A stretch of DNA of 64,000 nucleotides, from assembly GCF_900116195.1 (NCBI RefSeq), contig NZ_FOZW01000009.1, positions 165,541 through 229,540 on the forward strand, given 5' to 3'. The DNA is from Alloyangia pacifica (GTDB lineage Bacteria > Pseudomonadota > Alphaproteobacteria > Rhodobacterales > Rhodobacteraceae). The notes beneath the pieces are model-generated. The model searched no databases and was not told where the DNA came from. It was given only the letters and a program-made list of their open reading frames with translations. This document shows positions 33,713 through 43,156 of this stretch, in pieces. The translations under genes were made by a program, and so were the position numbers. The stretch's first letter is position 1. Each line of letters begins with the position of its first letter.

Positions 33713-34353
33713 GTTGTCTCCTTTTCGAAAGTCAGGACGCCTGCGGTGACCTCGTCGCCCGCTGCGCCGTCATCGACGATGGCGGTGGCGGCGACCGAGG
33801 GGCGCTCGGCCCAGGTCGCGGCGAGCACCGCAAGGTGCGGGAAATGGGCCCGCCAGGCGCTGTCGCCCCAGCGGAAATCAAGCTGGCCGAGGAAGCAGAT
33901 CACCGCGACATGGCCAGCCCCAAAGGGCCGGCTGGCCAGCGCATCGGCCTCGGCCTCGAGCGTGGCCATGACCGCAGCGATCTTGGCGCGGAAGCTGGCG
34001 GTGATCGCGTCCCAGGCCCCCTGCGGGCGAAGCAGTTCTGTGCGCCAGGCCAGCAGGATGTCGGTCGCACCGTCGGCCAGCGCCTGCCAGCGCTGCGCCT
34101 CGACCCCGGCATCGAGCGCGCCGTCCCGGTCGAGCCAGGCGCAGATCACCCGGCTGTCGAAGAGCACGCCCTGCTCGGTGACCAGCGCCGGGATCTTGCC
34201 CAGCGGGTTGTCCGCCAGCACGGCGGGGTTCGGCGGCAAGTGGCTGGCGACGACGTTGCGCATCAGCTCGACCTCATCCAGCCGGCCGGTCTCGTGCAGG
34301 GTAATCATCACCTTGCGCACGAAGGGCGAGCGGGGGGACCAGTGCAGTTTCAT
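33709..34353 (-). CDS. Glutathione S-transferase family protein
   Basis: A 214-residue protein with an N-terminal thioredoxin-like GST domain (KLHWSPRSPFVRKVMITLHE, NPLGKIPALV with the cis-Pro, LFDSRVICAWLD) and a helical C-terminal domain. The N-terminal active-site region has S6/S9 (WSPRSPF) rather than Cys, as in several bacterial GSTs. Fully overlapped (4 bp) with genes on both sides, so it is part of the operon. Role unknown; detoxification or glutathione-assisted isomerisation are possible. Confidence 0.85.
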   Translation of the reverse strand: MKLHWSPRSPFVRKVMITLHETGRLDEVELMRNVVASHLPPNPAVLADNPLGKIPALVTEQGVLFDSRVICAWLDRDGALDAGVEAQRWQALADGATDILLAWRTELLRPQGAWDAITASFRAKIAAVMATLEAEADALASRPFGAGHVAVICFLGQLDFRWGDSAWRAHFPHLAVLAATWAERPSVAATAIVDDGAAGDEVTAGVLTFEKETT

Positions 34354-35129
34354 GCCGCAGCCTCCACCTCGGCCAGAAAGGCCGAGAGCAGCGCGGCGGT
34401 GGCGTCGGGCTGCTCGAAGCAGGGCACATGGCCTGCGCCCTCGACCCCTTCGAACCGCGCGCCGATGCTGTCGGCGATGCCGCGCATGGTCTCGGGGATC
34501 TTGCCGTCCGACAGCCCCGCCACCAGCAGCGCGGGGACCGCGATGCCCGGCAGGACGGCGGCATAGTCGTAACCCTGAAGCGCCGTGGCGCAGGCCTTGA
34601 ACCCCTCGAAAGGGGTCGCCGCAATCATCGCCGCCAGCGCCTCGGCGCGGTCGGGCGTGGTCAGCCAGCGTTCGGCGGTGACCTTGGCGTAGCCGTCCAT
34701 GCCGAGCCTGCGGCCCTCATCGATCCGCGCGCCCCATGTCTCGACCGCAGCCGGCGCGGATTTCGCCATGCCGTCCATGAAGACAAGCCCGGCGAAACGC
34801 TCGGGTGCCTTGGCATAGGCGGCCAGCGTTGTCGGCACGCCCATCGACAGGCCGACGCAGACCGCGCGGGAGACGCCCGCGTGGTCCATCACCGCCAGCA
34901 GGTCCTCCGAGAGCAGTTCGAAATCCACCGCGCCGTCCGGGACCTCCGAGCCGCCATGGCCGCGCTGGTCGTAGCGCAGCACGTTCCAGCCCGAGAGCCG
35001 CGCCACCACGCCGTCCCAGACCGACAGGTCGGTGACCAGCGAGTTCGAGAAGACCACCCAGGGCGCGTCGTCCCCGGCGCGGTCGATGCGGGTTTTGAGC
35101 CGCGTGCCGTTGATCGCCTGCAAAGTCAT
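34350..35129 (-). CDS. Alpha/beta hydrolase, 3-oxoadipate enol-lactonase-like
   Basis: A 259-residue protein close in pattern to PcaD enol-lactonases: WVVFSNSLVTDLSVWDGVVA, LRYDQRGHGGSEVPDG, nucleophile GLSMG with Ser95, LLVAGLSDGKIPE (acid) and VEGAGHVPCFEQP (His). Start 35129 is supported by the TGATG overlap with the crotonase stop; the longer frame is only an overlap artefact. With a thiolase and CoA-transferase nearby, a beta-ketoadipate-like end of the pathway is suggested, although no PcaIJ-type transferase is present. Confidence 0.85.
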   Translation of the reverse strand: MTLQAINGTRLKTRIDRAGDDAPWVVFSNSLVTDLSVWDGVVARLSGWNVLRYDQRGHGGSEVPDGAVDFELLSEDLLAVMDHAGVSRAVCVGLSMGVPTTLAAYAKAPERFAGLVFMDGMAKSAPAAVETWGARIDEGRRLGMDGYAKVTAERWLTTPDRAEALAAMIAATPFEGFKACATALQGYDYAAVLPGIAVPALLVAGLSDGKIPETMRGIADSIGARFEGVEGAGHVPCFEQPDATAALLSAFLAEVEAAA

Positions 35130-35890
35130 CAGCGCCCCTTCCAGACCGGCTTGCGCTTCTCGACCACGGCGGCGGTCGCCTCGCGGGCATCCTCGGTCTT
35201 CATCAGGATCGTGCTGAACTGCTGTTCGATCTGGTAGCCCTCGTCGACCGGCAGAAACTCGATCTGGTTCAGCGCCTGCTTGCCGAGGCGCAGGCCGAGC
35301 GGCGACTTCTCGGCGATCTTCGCGGCGAGCGTGCGGGCGGCCTCCATCAGCGCCTCGGGGGCAAGAACCTCCTGCACGAAGCCGAAGCGATAGGCCTCGG
35401 CCGCGTCGATCGGCTCGCCGGTGAAGAACATCTTGCGCAGCATGCCCTGCGGCAGGTGCCGCCCCATGTGCGACGCGCCGCCGCAACGGCCGACGTTGAT
35501 CTCGGGCATCCCGAACTTCGCCGTCTCCGACGCAAGCCGGATGTCGCAGACCGAGGCCAGCACCGTGCCGGCCCCCAGCGCCGGGCCGTTGACCGCCGCG
35601 ATGGTGGGCAGGGCACAGTCCCGGATCGACTTGAAGCAGCGTCGCACGATGCGGGCGCGGGCCGGGTCTTCCTCGACCGTGGCGGCAAGGAACTCCTTCA
35701 GGTCGAGCCCGGCGCAGAAGGCGCGCGCGCCCGCTCCGGTGAAAAGCACGCAGTTGATGCCCTGCCAGCTGTCGGCGGCGTCGAAGGCTTCGCCGATCTC
35801 GGCGTAGTTGGCGAGGGTGATGGCGTTGACGGGGGGCACGTCGATGGTGATCTCGGCCACTTTCCCGTTGAAGCTGATGTCGATACCCAT
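35129..35890 (-). CDS. Enoyl-CoA hydratase/isomerase family protein
   Basis: A 253-residue crotonase. The oxyanion-hole segment GAGARAFCAGLDLKEF and the second GPALGAGTVLASVCDIRLAS with EINVGRCGG are present. In canonical enoyl-CoA hydratases two Glu are catalytic; here the second region reads MPEINVGRCGGASHMGRHLP, so the acid positions are altered and the reaction may be isomerisation, hydrolysis or ring chemistry instead of hydration. AAAGGA precedes the ATG. Followed by a coupled alpha/beta hydrolase gene. Confidence 0.88.
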   Translation of the reverse strand: MGIDISFNGKVAEITIDVPPVNAITLANYAEIGEAFDAADSWQGINCVLFTGAGARAFCAGLDLKEFLAATVEEDPARARIVRRCFKSIRDCALPTIAAVNGPALGAGTVLASVCDIRLASETAKFGMPEINVGRCGGASHMGRHLPQGMLRKMFFTGEPIDAAEAYRFGFVQEVLAPEALMEAARTLAAKIAEKSPLGLRLGKQALNQIEFLPVDEGYQIEQQFSTILMKTEDAREATAAVVEKRKPVWKGR

Positions 35891-35909
35891 TGGTCGGTCC
35901 TTTCTGAAG

Positions 35910-37106
<1,197 letters not shown>

Positions 37107-37109
37107 GGC

Positions 37110-39167
37110 TCAGCCCTTCAGGTCTTCGAGGATTTCGGGCACCGGGCCCCGGGCGAAGCCATGGCCGATCGCCGTCTCAAGCGCGTCGAGATCGGCCTCG
37201 ATGCGGTCCGCGGGCTGCTGTGCCGCCCACCACAGCGGCCCGCCCTTCCAGCGCGGGAAGCCGTAGCCGTTGGCAAGCGTCACATCGATGTCGGAGGCGC
37301 GCTGCGCGACCCCCTCGTCCAGCAACAGCGCGGCTTCGTTGACCATGGCGATCAGCAGTTGCCGCTGGATCGTCTCGGCGTCTAAGGAACGCGGGGTGAT
37401 GCCGGCCTCGCTGCGCGCCGCGTCGATAAGTGCGGTCACCTCGGCCGAGGGCTCGGGGCGTTTCTCGGGATAGTCGTACCAGCCACCGCCGGTTTTGCGG
37501 CCCAGCCGTCCCGCCTCGCAGAGCCGGTCGGGTATGGTGACGTAGCGCGCTGCCGGGTCGCGCGTCGCGGCCTGCCGCTTGCGCATCGCCCAGGCGATGT
37601 CGAGCCCGCTCATGTCCGACACCGCGAAAGGCCCCATCGCGAAGCCGAAGGCTTCGACAGCCGCATCCACCTGTTCGGGCGCGGCACCGTCGAGCACCAG
37701 CAGCTCGGCCCGGCGGCGGTAGGCGGCGTAGATGCGGTTGCCGATGAACCCCTCGGCGACGCGCGCCACCACGGGCTGCTTGCCAAGGCGTTTCGCCAGC
37801 GCGAGGCCGGTGGCCAGCACGTCATCCGCCGTTGTTTCGGCCCGCACCACCTCGAGCAGGCGCATCACGTCGGCGGGGCTGAAGAAGTGCAGGCCCAGCA
37901 CACGGGACCGCCCCGGCAGGCCCGCGACCATGGCATTGATGTCGAGATAGGAGGTGTTGGTGCCGATCACCGTCTCGGGCGGCAGCGTGGCGTCGAGCTC
38001 GGTCAGCAGCGGCACCTTGACCGACAGCTCCTCGAACACCGCCTCGATGACCAGATCGCAGCTGGTCAGCTCGGAGATCCGCGTCGTTCCGGAGAGGGCC
38101 CTCAATTGCGCCGCCAGCGCGGTCTCCGAAAGCCGCCCGCGCGCCTGCTTCGCCTGCAACGCGTCCCGCAGCGCACCGAGGCTGCGTTCCAGCGCCTCGG
38201 CGTCGCGCTCGACGAGGGTGACCGGCAGCCCGGCTGCAAGGCAGGCGCGCGCGATGCCCTGCCCCATGGTGCCGCCGCCGATGACACCGACGGACGAGAC
38301 GGGGCGAGGCTTGGCATCAAGCCCGTCGACGCTGCCCGCCTTGCGCTCGGCAAAGAAGAGGTGGCGCAGGGCAAAGGCGTCCTCCGACAGACGGAGCTTC
38401 TGGAATGCCGCGCGCTCATCCGCCAGGACGGCGACGATGTCCGGATCAGCCGAGGCCTGCACCAGCCGGATTGCCTCGGCCACGTTCGGCCGGCCCCTGC
38501 CCTTGTGCAGCGCCTTCGCGGCAGCGGCCCCCAGCGCGGTCTCGTCCTCTTCGGGAACCTCGAGGTTGGCCACCACGCGCTTCGGGCGATCCTCGGCAAG
38601 GAACCGTTTCGCCGCCCCCAGCAGATCGTCCTCTGCGACCACATCGACCAGCCCGAGCGCCTCTGCCTTGACCCCGGTGATGCGGGTGGCACCGCAGATC
38701 ATCTCGAGCGCGGCGATGCGCCCGGTCAGGCGGGGGAGCCGCTGCGTGCCGCCCGCGCCGGGCACCATCCCGAGCGACACCTCGGGCAGGCCGAGCTTCG
38801 CGTCCGGCGTGGCGATACGATAGTCGCAACCGAGCGCCAGCTCGAGCCCTCCGCCAAGCGCCACGCCGTGAATGGCGGCCACCACGGGGAACGGTGCCTC
38901 TTCGCAGGCCGCGATGACGTCCGGCAGCTCGGGCCAGGCCAGGGGCGCGCCGAACTCGCGCAGGTCGGAGCCGGCAATGAAGCTCTTTCCGGCCCCGACG
39001 AGAACCGCACCCCGAACCTCGCCGCAGCTCCGCAGCGCCTCGATGAGGCCCTTGCGGATCGCGTGGGAGCCGGCATTCACCGGGGGATTGTCGATGGTCA
39101 GCACGGCGATGCCATCGGTGACCTCGAGGTGAACGGTGCCATGCGAAGGTGTAGCGTGGGTGTTCAT
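37110..39167 (-). CDS. Bifunctional enoyl-CoA hydratase/3-hydroxyacyl-CoA dehydrogenase (FadB/FadJ-like)
   Basis: A 685-residue fusion. The N-terminal crotonase domain (about 1-200) has GAGKSFIAGSDLREFGAP and GVALGGGLELALGCDYRIA with LPEVSLGMVPGAGGTQRLPR, so both catalytic Glu are kept. The Rossmann domain begins at about 295 (VGVIGGGTMGQGIARACLAA), followed by the His region VLGLHFFSPADVMRLLEVV and two C-terminal 3HCDH domains. It would hydrate an enoyl-CoA and oxidise the product to the 3-oxoacyl-CoA cleaved by the thiolase encoded 3 bp downstream. GAGGAAA precedes the start. Confidence 0.93.
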   Translation of the reverse strand: MNTHATPSHGTVHLEVTDGIAVLTIDNPPVNAGSHAIRKGLIEALRSCGEVRGAVLVGAGKSFIAGSDLREFGAPLAWPELPDVIAACEEAPFPVVAAIHGVALGGGLELALGCDYRIATPDAKLGLPEVSLGMVPGAGGTQRLPRLTGRIAALEMICGATRITGVKAEALGLVDVVAEDDLLGAAKRFLAEDRPKRVVANLEVPEEDETALGAAAAKALHKGRGRPNVAEAIRLVQASADPDIVAVLADERAAFQKLRLSEDAFALRHLFFAERKAGSVDGLDAKPRPVSSVGVIGGGTMGQGIARACLAAGLPVTLVERDAEALERSLGALRDALQAKQARGRLSETALAAQLRALSGTTRISELTSCDLVIEAVFEELSVKVPLLTELDATLPPETVIGTNTSYLDINAMVAGLPGRSRVLGLHFFSPADVMRLLEVVRAETTADDVLATGLALAKRLGKQPVVARVAEGFIGNRIYAAYRRRAELLVLDGAAPEQVDAAVEAFGFAMGPFAVSDMSGLDIAWAMRKRQAATRDPAARYVTIPDRLCEAGRLGRKTGGGWYDYPEKRPEPSAEVTALIDAARSEAGITPRSLDAETIQRQLLIAMVNEAALLLDEGVAQRASDIDVTLANGYGFPRWKGGPLWWAAQQPADRIEADLDALETAIGHGFARGPVPEILEDLKG

Positions 39168-39180
39168 AGGGCTTTCCTCT

Positions 39181-41178
39181 TCACTCGGTGGACGGGGCCA
39201 CGGACCGGGCCGGCTCGCGGCTGCTGTCCGGCGCGCTCAGGCGGTTCACCAGCACTGCGACCGCGAGCAGAACCAGCCCGATGCCGTCTGACAGGTAGCC
39301 GGGGACGATCAGCGTCACCGCCGCCGCGCCCAGCAACACCCGCGCCGGGATGCCCAGCCGGCCGACGAAGTGCAGCCAGCCTTCGCTTGCGGCCGCCATC
39401 AGCCACACCGCCAGAACCGCGCTGCCCACGTCATGCAGGATGTCCAGCGGTTCCCCCTGCAGCACCAGCGTCGGGTTCAGCGCGAAGATGAACGGCAGCA
39501 CGAAGTTCACCGCCCCGAGACGCATCGCCAGAACGCCGGTGCGCATGCCGTCGGATTTGGCGATCACCGCCGCGGCGAATGCGGCCAGCGCGACCGGCGG
39601 GGTGATGTAGCTCAGCATGCCCCAGTAGAGGATGAAGAGGTGCCCGGCGATCGGGTTCAGCCCCGCTCCGGCCATGGCCGGCCCCAGCACGATGGCCAGG
39701 AAGATGTAGCAGGCGCTGACGGTCATCCCCATGCCCAGCACAAAGGAGGTCAGGGCACCGAAGAGCAGCAGCAGGAAGACGTTGTCGCCGGCGAATTGCA
39801 GCAGCTCGCGCGAGAAGGCACCGCCGACGCCGGTATAGCTGAGCGCACCGACGATGAGCCCGACCCCGGCAAGGATCCCGACGATATTGGCGATGTTGCG
39901 GATCGCGTCATCCAGCAGATCGACGAGCCGGCCGAGGGTCAGTTGGTTCTCGCCGCGGATCCAGCCGTTGAGCGCACTGGTCGCAAGCAGCACGAGCGTG
40001 GCGTAGAACGGTGCCTGCGCTTCGATCCCGCGCGCCACGATCAGGTAGATCAGCACGACCAGCGAAAGCAGGAAATGCCAGCCTTCCTTCAGCGTCGGCC
40101 AGAGCTTCGGCAGGTCTTCGGGACGCTGCCCGGCGAGCCCCCGGCGCGCCGCGTAGCAATCGGTCTGCAGCATGAGCGCGAGGTAAAAGAGCGCCGCCGG
40201 AACGATCGCGGCGATCATCACGGTGGAATAGGCAACGTTGAGGTTCTCGGCCATGATGAAGGCGACGGCGCCCATGACCGGCGGCATCAGCGCGCCGCCG
40301 GTCGAGGCGCAGGCCTCGATCGCGGCGGCGTAGCGCGCCGGGTAGCCGACCTTCTTCATCGTCGGGATGGTCATCTGCCCGGTGGTCACGATGTTCGAGA
40401 TCACCGACCCCGAGAGCGAGCCGAAGAAGCCCGAGGAGAGGATGGCCACCTTGGACGGGCCGCCACGGGTGCGGCCGAGCAGCGCCTCGGCGAAGGCCAT
40501 GAAGAAGGCACCGCCGCCGGTGACCACCAGCGCCGAACCGAACAGCAGGAAACCGATCAGCAGGCCCGCCACCACGCGCATCGGCACGCCGATGATACTT
40601 TCCGAGCCGAGCGCGTGCATCATCACCAGGCCGGGGATGTCGGTGGACGGCCCCCAGAGGAAGCCCGGCATGTTCTCTGCAAAGAGCGGGAAGAGGAAGA
40701 AGAAGCCGCAGATGCACAGCAGCACAAGCCCGCCGGTCCGGCGCAGCGCCTCGAGCACCAGCAGGCAGAACACCCCGGAGATGACCTGCGCATTGGTCGG
40801 CGCGACGAGGTCCCACCCCTCCATCAGGATACGCTCACCGTTCCAGGCGAAATAGCAGGCCGAGCCGAGCGCGAGCAGCGAGAAAACCACGTCCGCGATG
40901 CGTCCGGCAATGCCGAACCGGTTGTAGGGCAGCGGGTAGACCTGGAAGACGATGGCAAGGAAGATGCCGGTGAGCAGGTAGAAATACGCGGTGTCGAGCA
41001 GCACGTAGCCGATCAGCATCTGTGTGTTGAACAGTCGGTCGACATTCAGCAGGAGCGCGATCAGGCCGAGAATGAGCACCACCGCCCGTGTCGGCCCGTG
41101 CAGCATGCCGATCTTGACGCCTGAACTCTGGGAGGTGTCCGGCTGATCGGACACGGGAATGGACTGCGGATCGCTCAT
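39181..41178 (-). CDS. TRAP transporter fused permease (TAXI type)
   Basis: A 665-residue inner-membrane protein in which the small (4-helix) and large (12-helix) permease parts are fused, the form that pairs with TAXI binding proteins. Recognisable stretches are GGPSKVAILSSGFFGSLSGS, SNIVTTGQMTIPTMKKVGYP, ASTGGALMPPVMGAVAFIMA and the C-terminal YITPPVALAAFAAAVIAKSD. Length is typical. It lies 74 bp after the TAXI binding-protein gene, from which it is separated by a hairpin. Confidence 0.92.
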   Translation of the reverse strand: MSDPQSIPVSDQPDTSQSSGVKIGMLHGPTRAVVLILGLIALLLNVDRLFNTQMLIGYVLLDTAYFYLLTGIFLAIVFQVYPLPYNRFGIAGRIADVVFSLLALGSACYFAWNGERILMEGWDLVAPTNAQVISGVFCLLVLEALRRTGGLVLLCICGFFFLFPLFAENMPGFLWGPSTDIPGLVMMHALGSESIIGVPMRVVAGLLIGFLLFGSALVVTGGGAFFMAFAEALLGRTRGGPSKVAILSSGFFGSLSGSVISNIVTTGQMTIPTMKKVGYPARYAAAIEACASTGGALMPPVMGAVAFIMAENLNVAYSTVMIAAIVPAALFYLALMLQTDCYAARRGLAGQRPEDLPKLWPTLKEGWHFLLSLVVLIYLIVARGIEAQAPFYATLVLLATSALNGWIRGENQLTLGRLVDLLDDAIRNIANIVGILAGVGLIVGALSYTGVGGAFSRELLQFAGDNVFLLLLFGALTSFVLGMGMTVSACYIFLAIVLGPAMAGAGLNPIAGHLFILYWGMLSYITPPVALAAFAAAVIAKSDGMRTGVLAMRLGAVNFVLPFIFALNPTLVLQGEPLDILHDVGSAVLAVWLMAAASEGWLHFVGRLGIPARVLLGAAAVTLIVPGYLSDGIGLVLLAVAVLVNRLSAPDSSREPARSVAPSTE

Positions 41179-41215
41179 GACGGACCTCGCTCACGCTCTG
41201 AAGTAGGGAATAGGA

Positions 41216-41240
41216 GCGGGTCCGACCTGTGCGGACCCGC
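41216..41240 (-). terminator. Hairpin between TAXI binding protein and permease genes
   Basis: A perfect 9-bp stem GCGGGTCCG/CGGACCCGC with a 7-nt loop, 12 bp after the binding-protein stop. No U-tract. Same arrangement as at the other transport operons in this window. Confidence 0.5.
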
Positions 41241-41252
41241 AAGAGGCGAAAC

Positions 41253-42383
41253 TCAGTTCGCCAGGTGTTCGGCGCGCCAGCTGCCCCAGAACTCGGGCCA
41301 GCCTGCATCGTCGCCGTCATAGGCCGCCTGTGCCTCGGCCCAGGCCGCCTGCACAGCGTCGACGCGCGCCAGGCGGGCGTCCTGCCAGGCCTGCGCCTCG
41401 TCGGTCCAGTAGCCCATCTCCTTGGCATAGCGGATCGCCCCGTCGTGGAACGGCGCGTCGGCCGGCGGCACGATGGCACCTTCGGTGGCCCAGTTCGCCG
41501 CCTCGGCGGTGGCCTCACGGAAGCCGTCGAAGCTCTGGTCGATTGCCTTGACGAGGTTGTAGACCTCCTCCTCGCTGGTCGCCGCGTAGGTCGCCAGCAT
41601 CGGATAGCGGTAGCCCAGGAGCCACACCGGGTGGTCCTCGTCGATCCCTGCCCCGGTGGTCTGCTTGTGCGGTTCGGCAAAGCTGATGACGTCGGTGGCC
41701 TTCTTCCAGCCCGCGGTGTCCTCGGGCGGGAAATTGAGCCAGGTCAGGCCCCGCGAACTCGCCTCGATCTCGCGCGCGAAGGACGAGGTCGGCACCATGC
41801 CCATGGCATCGAGCTGGTTCGAGATGATCGCATCCTTGAGCGCACCGTAGCTGCCGAACCAGACCTCCTCGACGTCGTCACGGGTCAGGCCGCCGAAGGC
41901 AAGATAGGCGTCGGTCTTGATGTTCAGCGACGGGTTGCCCTTCACGAAGCCGACGCGCTTGCCGCGCAGGTCGGCGACGCTCGTCGCATTCAGGTCGGCA
42001 GCGGCGATGATCCCCACCGAAGCCGGCCGTCCAAGCATCACGCGCACGTCCTGCGGACCCCAGTCAGGCGTGGCGAATTCCTCGGTGCCTTCGCTGGCAA
42101 AGAAGAGCTCGTTCGACAGAAAGCCGAACTGTGCGCGCTGTTCGCGCAGCGGAAGCAGGCGGCCGATCGACGTGCCCGAGGGCAGAACGCGGATGCGCGT
42201 GTCGAACTTGCCCTGCACTGCATTCGCGATGGCCGAGGCCTCGGTGTAGCCGCCGGAGCCGACGTCGTAGGCGCTCCAGATCATCGAGCGCGGCAGCTCC
42301 ACATCGTCCTGCGCCAGCGCGGCGGTCGCGCCGAAGCCAAGGATGGCCAGTGTCGGCAGGGCTTTCACAAGCAGTCTAAGCAT
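41253..42383 (-). CDS. TAXI-family TRAP transporter solute-binding protein
   Basis: A 376-residue exported protein with signal peptide 1-24 (ending AALAQ). The family pattern is clear: MIWSAYDVGSGGYTEASAIA, RIRVLPSGTSIGRLLPLREQ, FGFLSN, VADLRGKRVGFVKGNPSLNI. This is a longer TAXI subtype (about 375 versus 320 residues), with an acidic/Trp-rich C-terminus (DDAGWPEFWGSW). First gene of the minus block, reading from the AT-rich promoter region at 42.4-42.5 kb. It supplies the fused permease next to it. Confidence 0.88.
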   Translation of the reverse strand: MLRLLVKALPTLAILGFGATAALAQDDVELPRSMIWSAYDVGSGGYTEASAIANAVQGKFDTRIRVLPSGTSIGRLLPLREQRAQFGFLSNELFFASEGTEEFATPDWGPQDVRVMLGRPASVGIIAAADLNATSVADLRGKRVGFVKGNPSLNIKTDAYLAFGGLTRDDVEEVWFGSYGALKDAIISNQLDAMGMVPTSSFAREIEASSRGLTWLNFPPEDTAGWKKATDVISFAEPHKQTTGAGIDEDHPVWLLGYRYPMLATYAATSEEEVYNLVKAIDQSFDGFREATAEAANWATEGAIVPPADAPFHDGAIRYAKEMGYWTDEAQAWQDARLARVDAVQAAWAEAQAAYDGDDAGWPEFWGSWRAEHLAN

Positions 42384-42463
42384 GAGGGGGGCTCCTCTCC
42401 CAGTTGTCGATCAGCCGGTCCCGTATCGGCGGCCGATCCCTCCTGCGAGAGAGCTAAAACATT

Positions 42464-42485
42464 AAAAGCTATATTACTAGCTTTT
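42464..42485. promoter_or_regulatory. AAAAGCTA-N6-TAGCTTTT inverted repeat upstream of the TAXI operon
   Basis: Perfect 8-bp arms with a 6-nt AT-rich spacer, about 80 bp upstream of the TAXI binding-protein start. Its TAGCTTT core recurs at the promoters of gntR (31.87 kb) and the tannase operon (31.02 kb). Probable operator for the UTRA regulator or for a regulator outside the window. Confidence 0.55.
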
Positions 42486-42676
42486 TATTGTGTGCAGAAG
42501 TTCAATCGGAATTTCTGCCTTGCTGAGAGCAAGTTACCCAAGGCCTCATGTGCGCAAGGCTTCGGGGAGCCGGCGTCTCGCGTCTCCTTTGCCTGCGAAC
42601 AAGACTTCGCAGCGCGAATCGATGTGGCGCTCAACCGCACACGCCAATGCATGGACCACGGGTCCGCCACGCCGTG

Positions 42677-42698
42677 GGTGACGTCCATGGACGTCACC
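42677..42698. repeat. 22-bp perfect palindrome at the end of the monooxygenase fragment
   Basis: The perfect palindrome with core GACGTCCATGGACGTC and outer GGT/ACC overlaps the stop codon of the truncated monooxygenase (42694-42696). It may terminate transcription on either strand; no U-tract follows. Confidence 0.5.
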
Positions 42699-42876
42699 GC
42701 CGACAGTGATGAATCAGCGTCACCATGCAGATACTGCCCGACCGGATGCGCCAGGTGTCCACGATCTGGCCTCGATCAAGGACGGAGTGACCAACGCCTT
42801 TGTTCTTGAGATGCCGACTGACCGGGAGGCCTGCTTGGCCACTGCCAGCAACAATCGCATCGAGAAGTTTGCTCAT
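42694..42876 (-). pseudogene. Truncated flavin-containing monooxygenase/FAD-dependent oxidoreductase (N-terminal fragment)
   Basis: 60 codons beginning MSKLLDAIVAGSGQAGLPVS, with RHLKNKGVGHSVLDRGQIVD and TWRIRSGSICMV. This matches the FAD-binding N-terminus (GxGxxG, VLERG, WRxRWxSL region) of FMO-like monooxygenases, which are about 400 residues or more. The remainder is missing: sequence after 42694 carries a palindrome and then intergenic DNA. A good AAGGAA site upstream of the ATG shows the 5' end was intact. Loss probably came with the junction to the replicon backbone. Confidence 0.65.
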
Positions 42877-43125
42877 GTGCTGTTCCTTTCCAAGGCAAAG
42901 ACCGACAAGAACCTTGGAGCAGGACGTCCGGCGTTTTCTAAGTGGAGCGCGCGAGAGAACCCTCTGGCGCTCACTTCTGGAGTGACAAGATGATTTGATG
43001 ACCGGTTTGTCCGAAAAGCGGGCCAACGCGGTTTGCGGGCACCGCCTCATTCTTCCATCATCGAAGCCTGCAGAGGCGGAATGAGGAGATTGCGCCGTCT
43101 CATTCGCATCAAAAATGCTTTATTT

Positions 43126-43156
43126 ATGAGGCGAAAAAGCCTATCCCTCGCCTCAT
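43126..43156 (+). promoter_or_regulatory. ATGAGGCG/CGCCTCAT inverted repeat covering the Fic start codon
   Basis: ATGAGGCG (43126-43133) and CGCCTCAT (43149-43156) form 8-bp arms with a 15-nt spacer; the right arm contains the A and T of the Fic ATG. A third copy of CGCCTCAT lies at 43043-43050. It could be an autoregulatory operator or an mRNA hairpin masking the start; no Shine-Dalgarno is visible. Confidence 0.45.
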
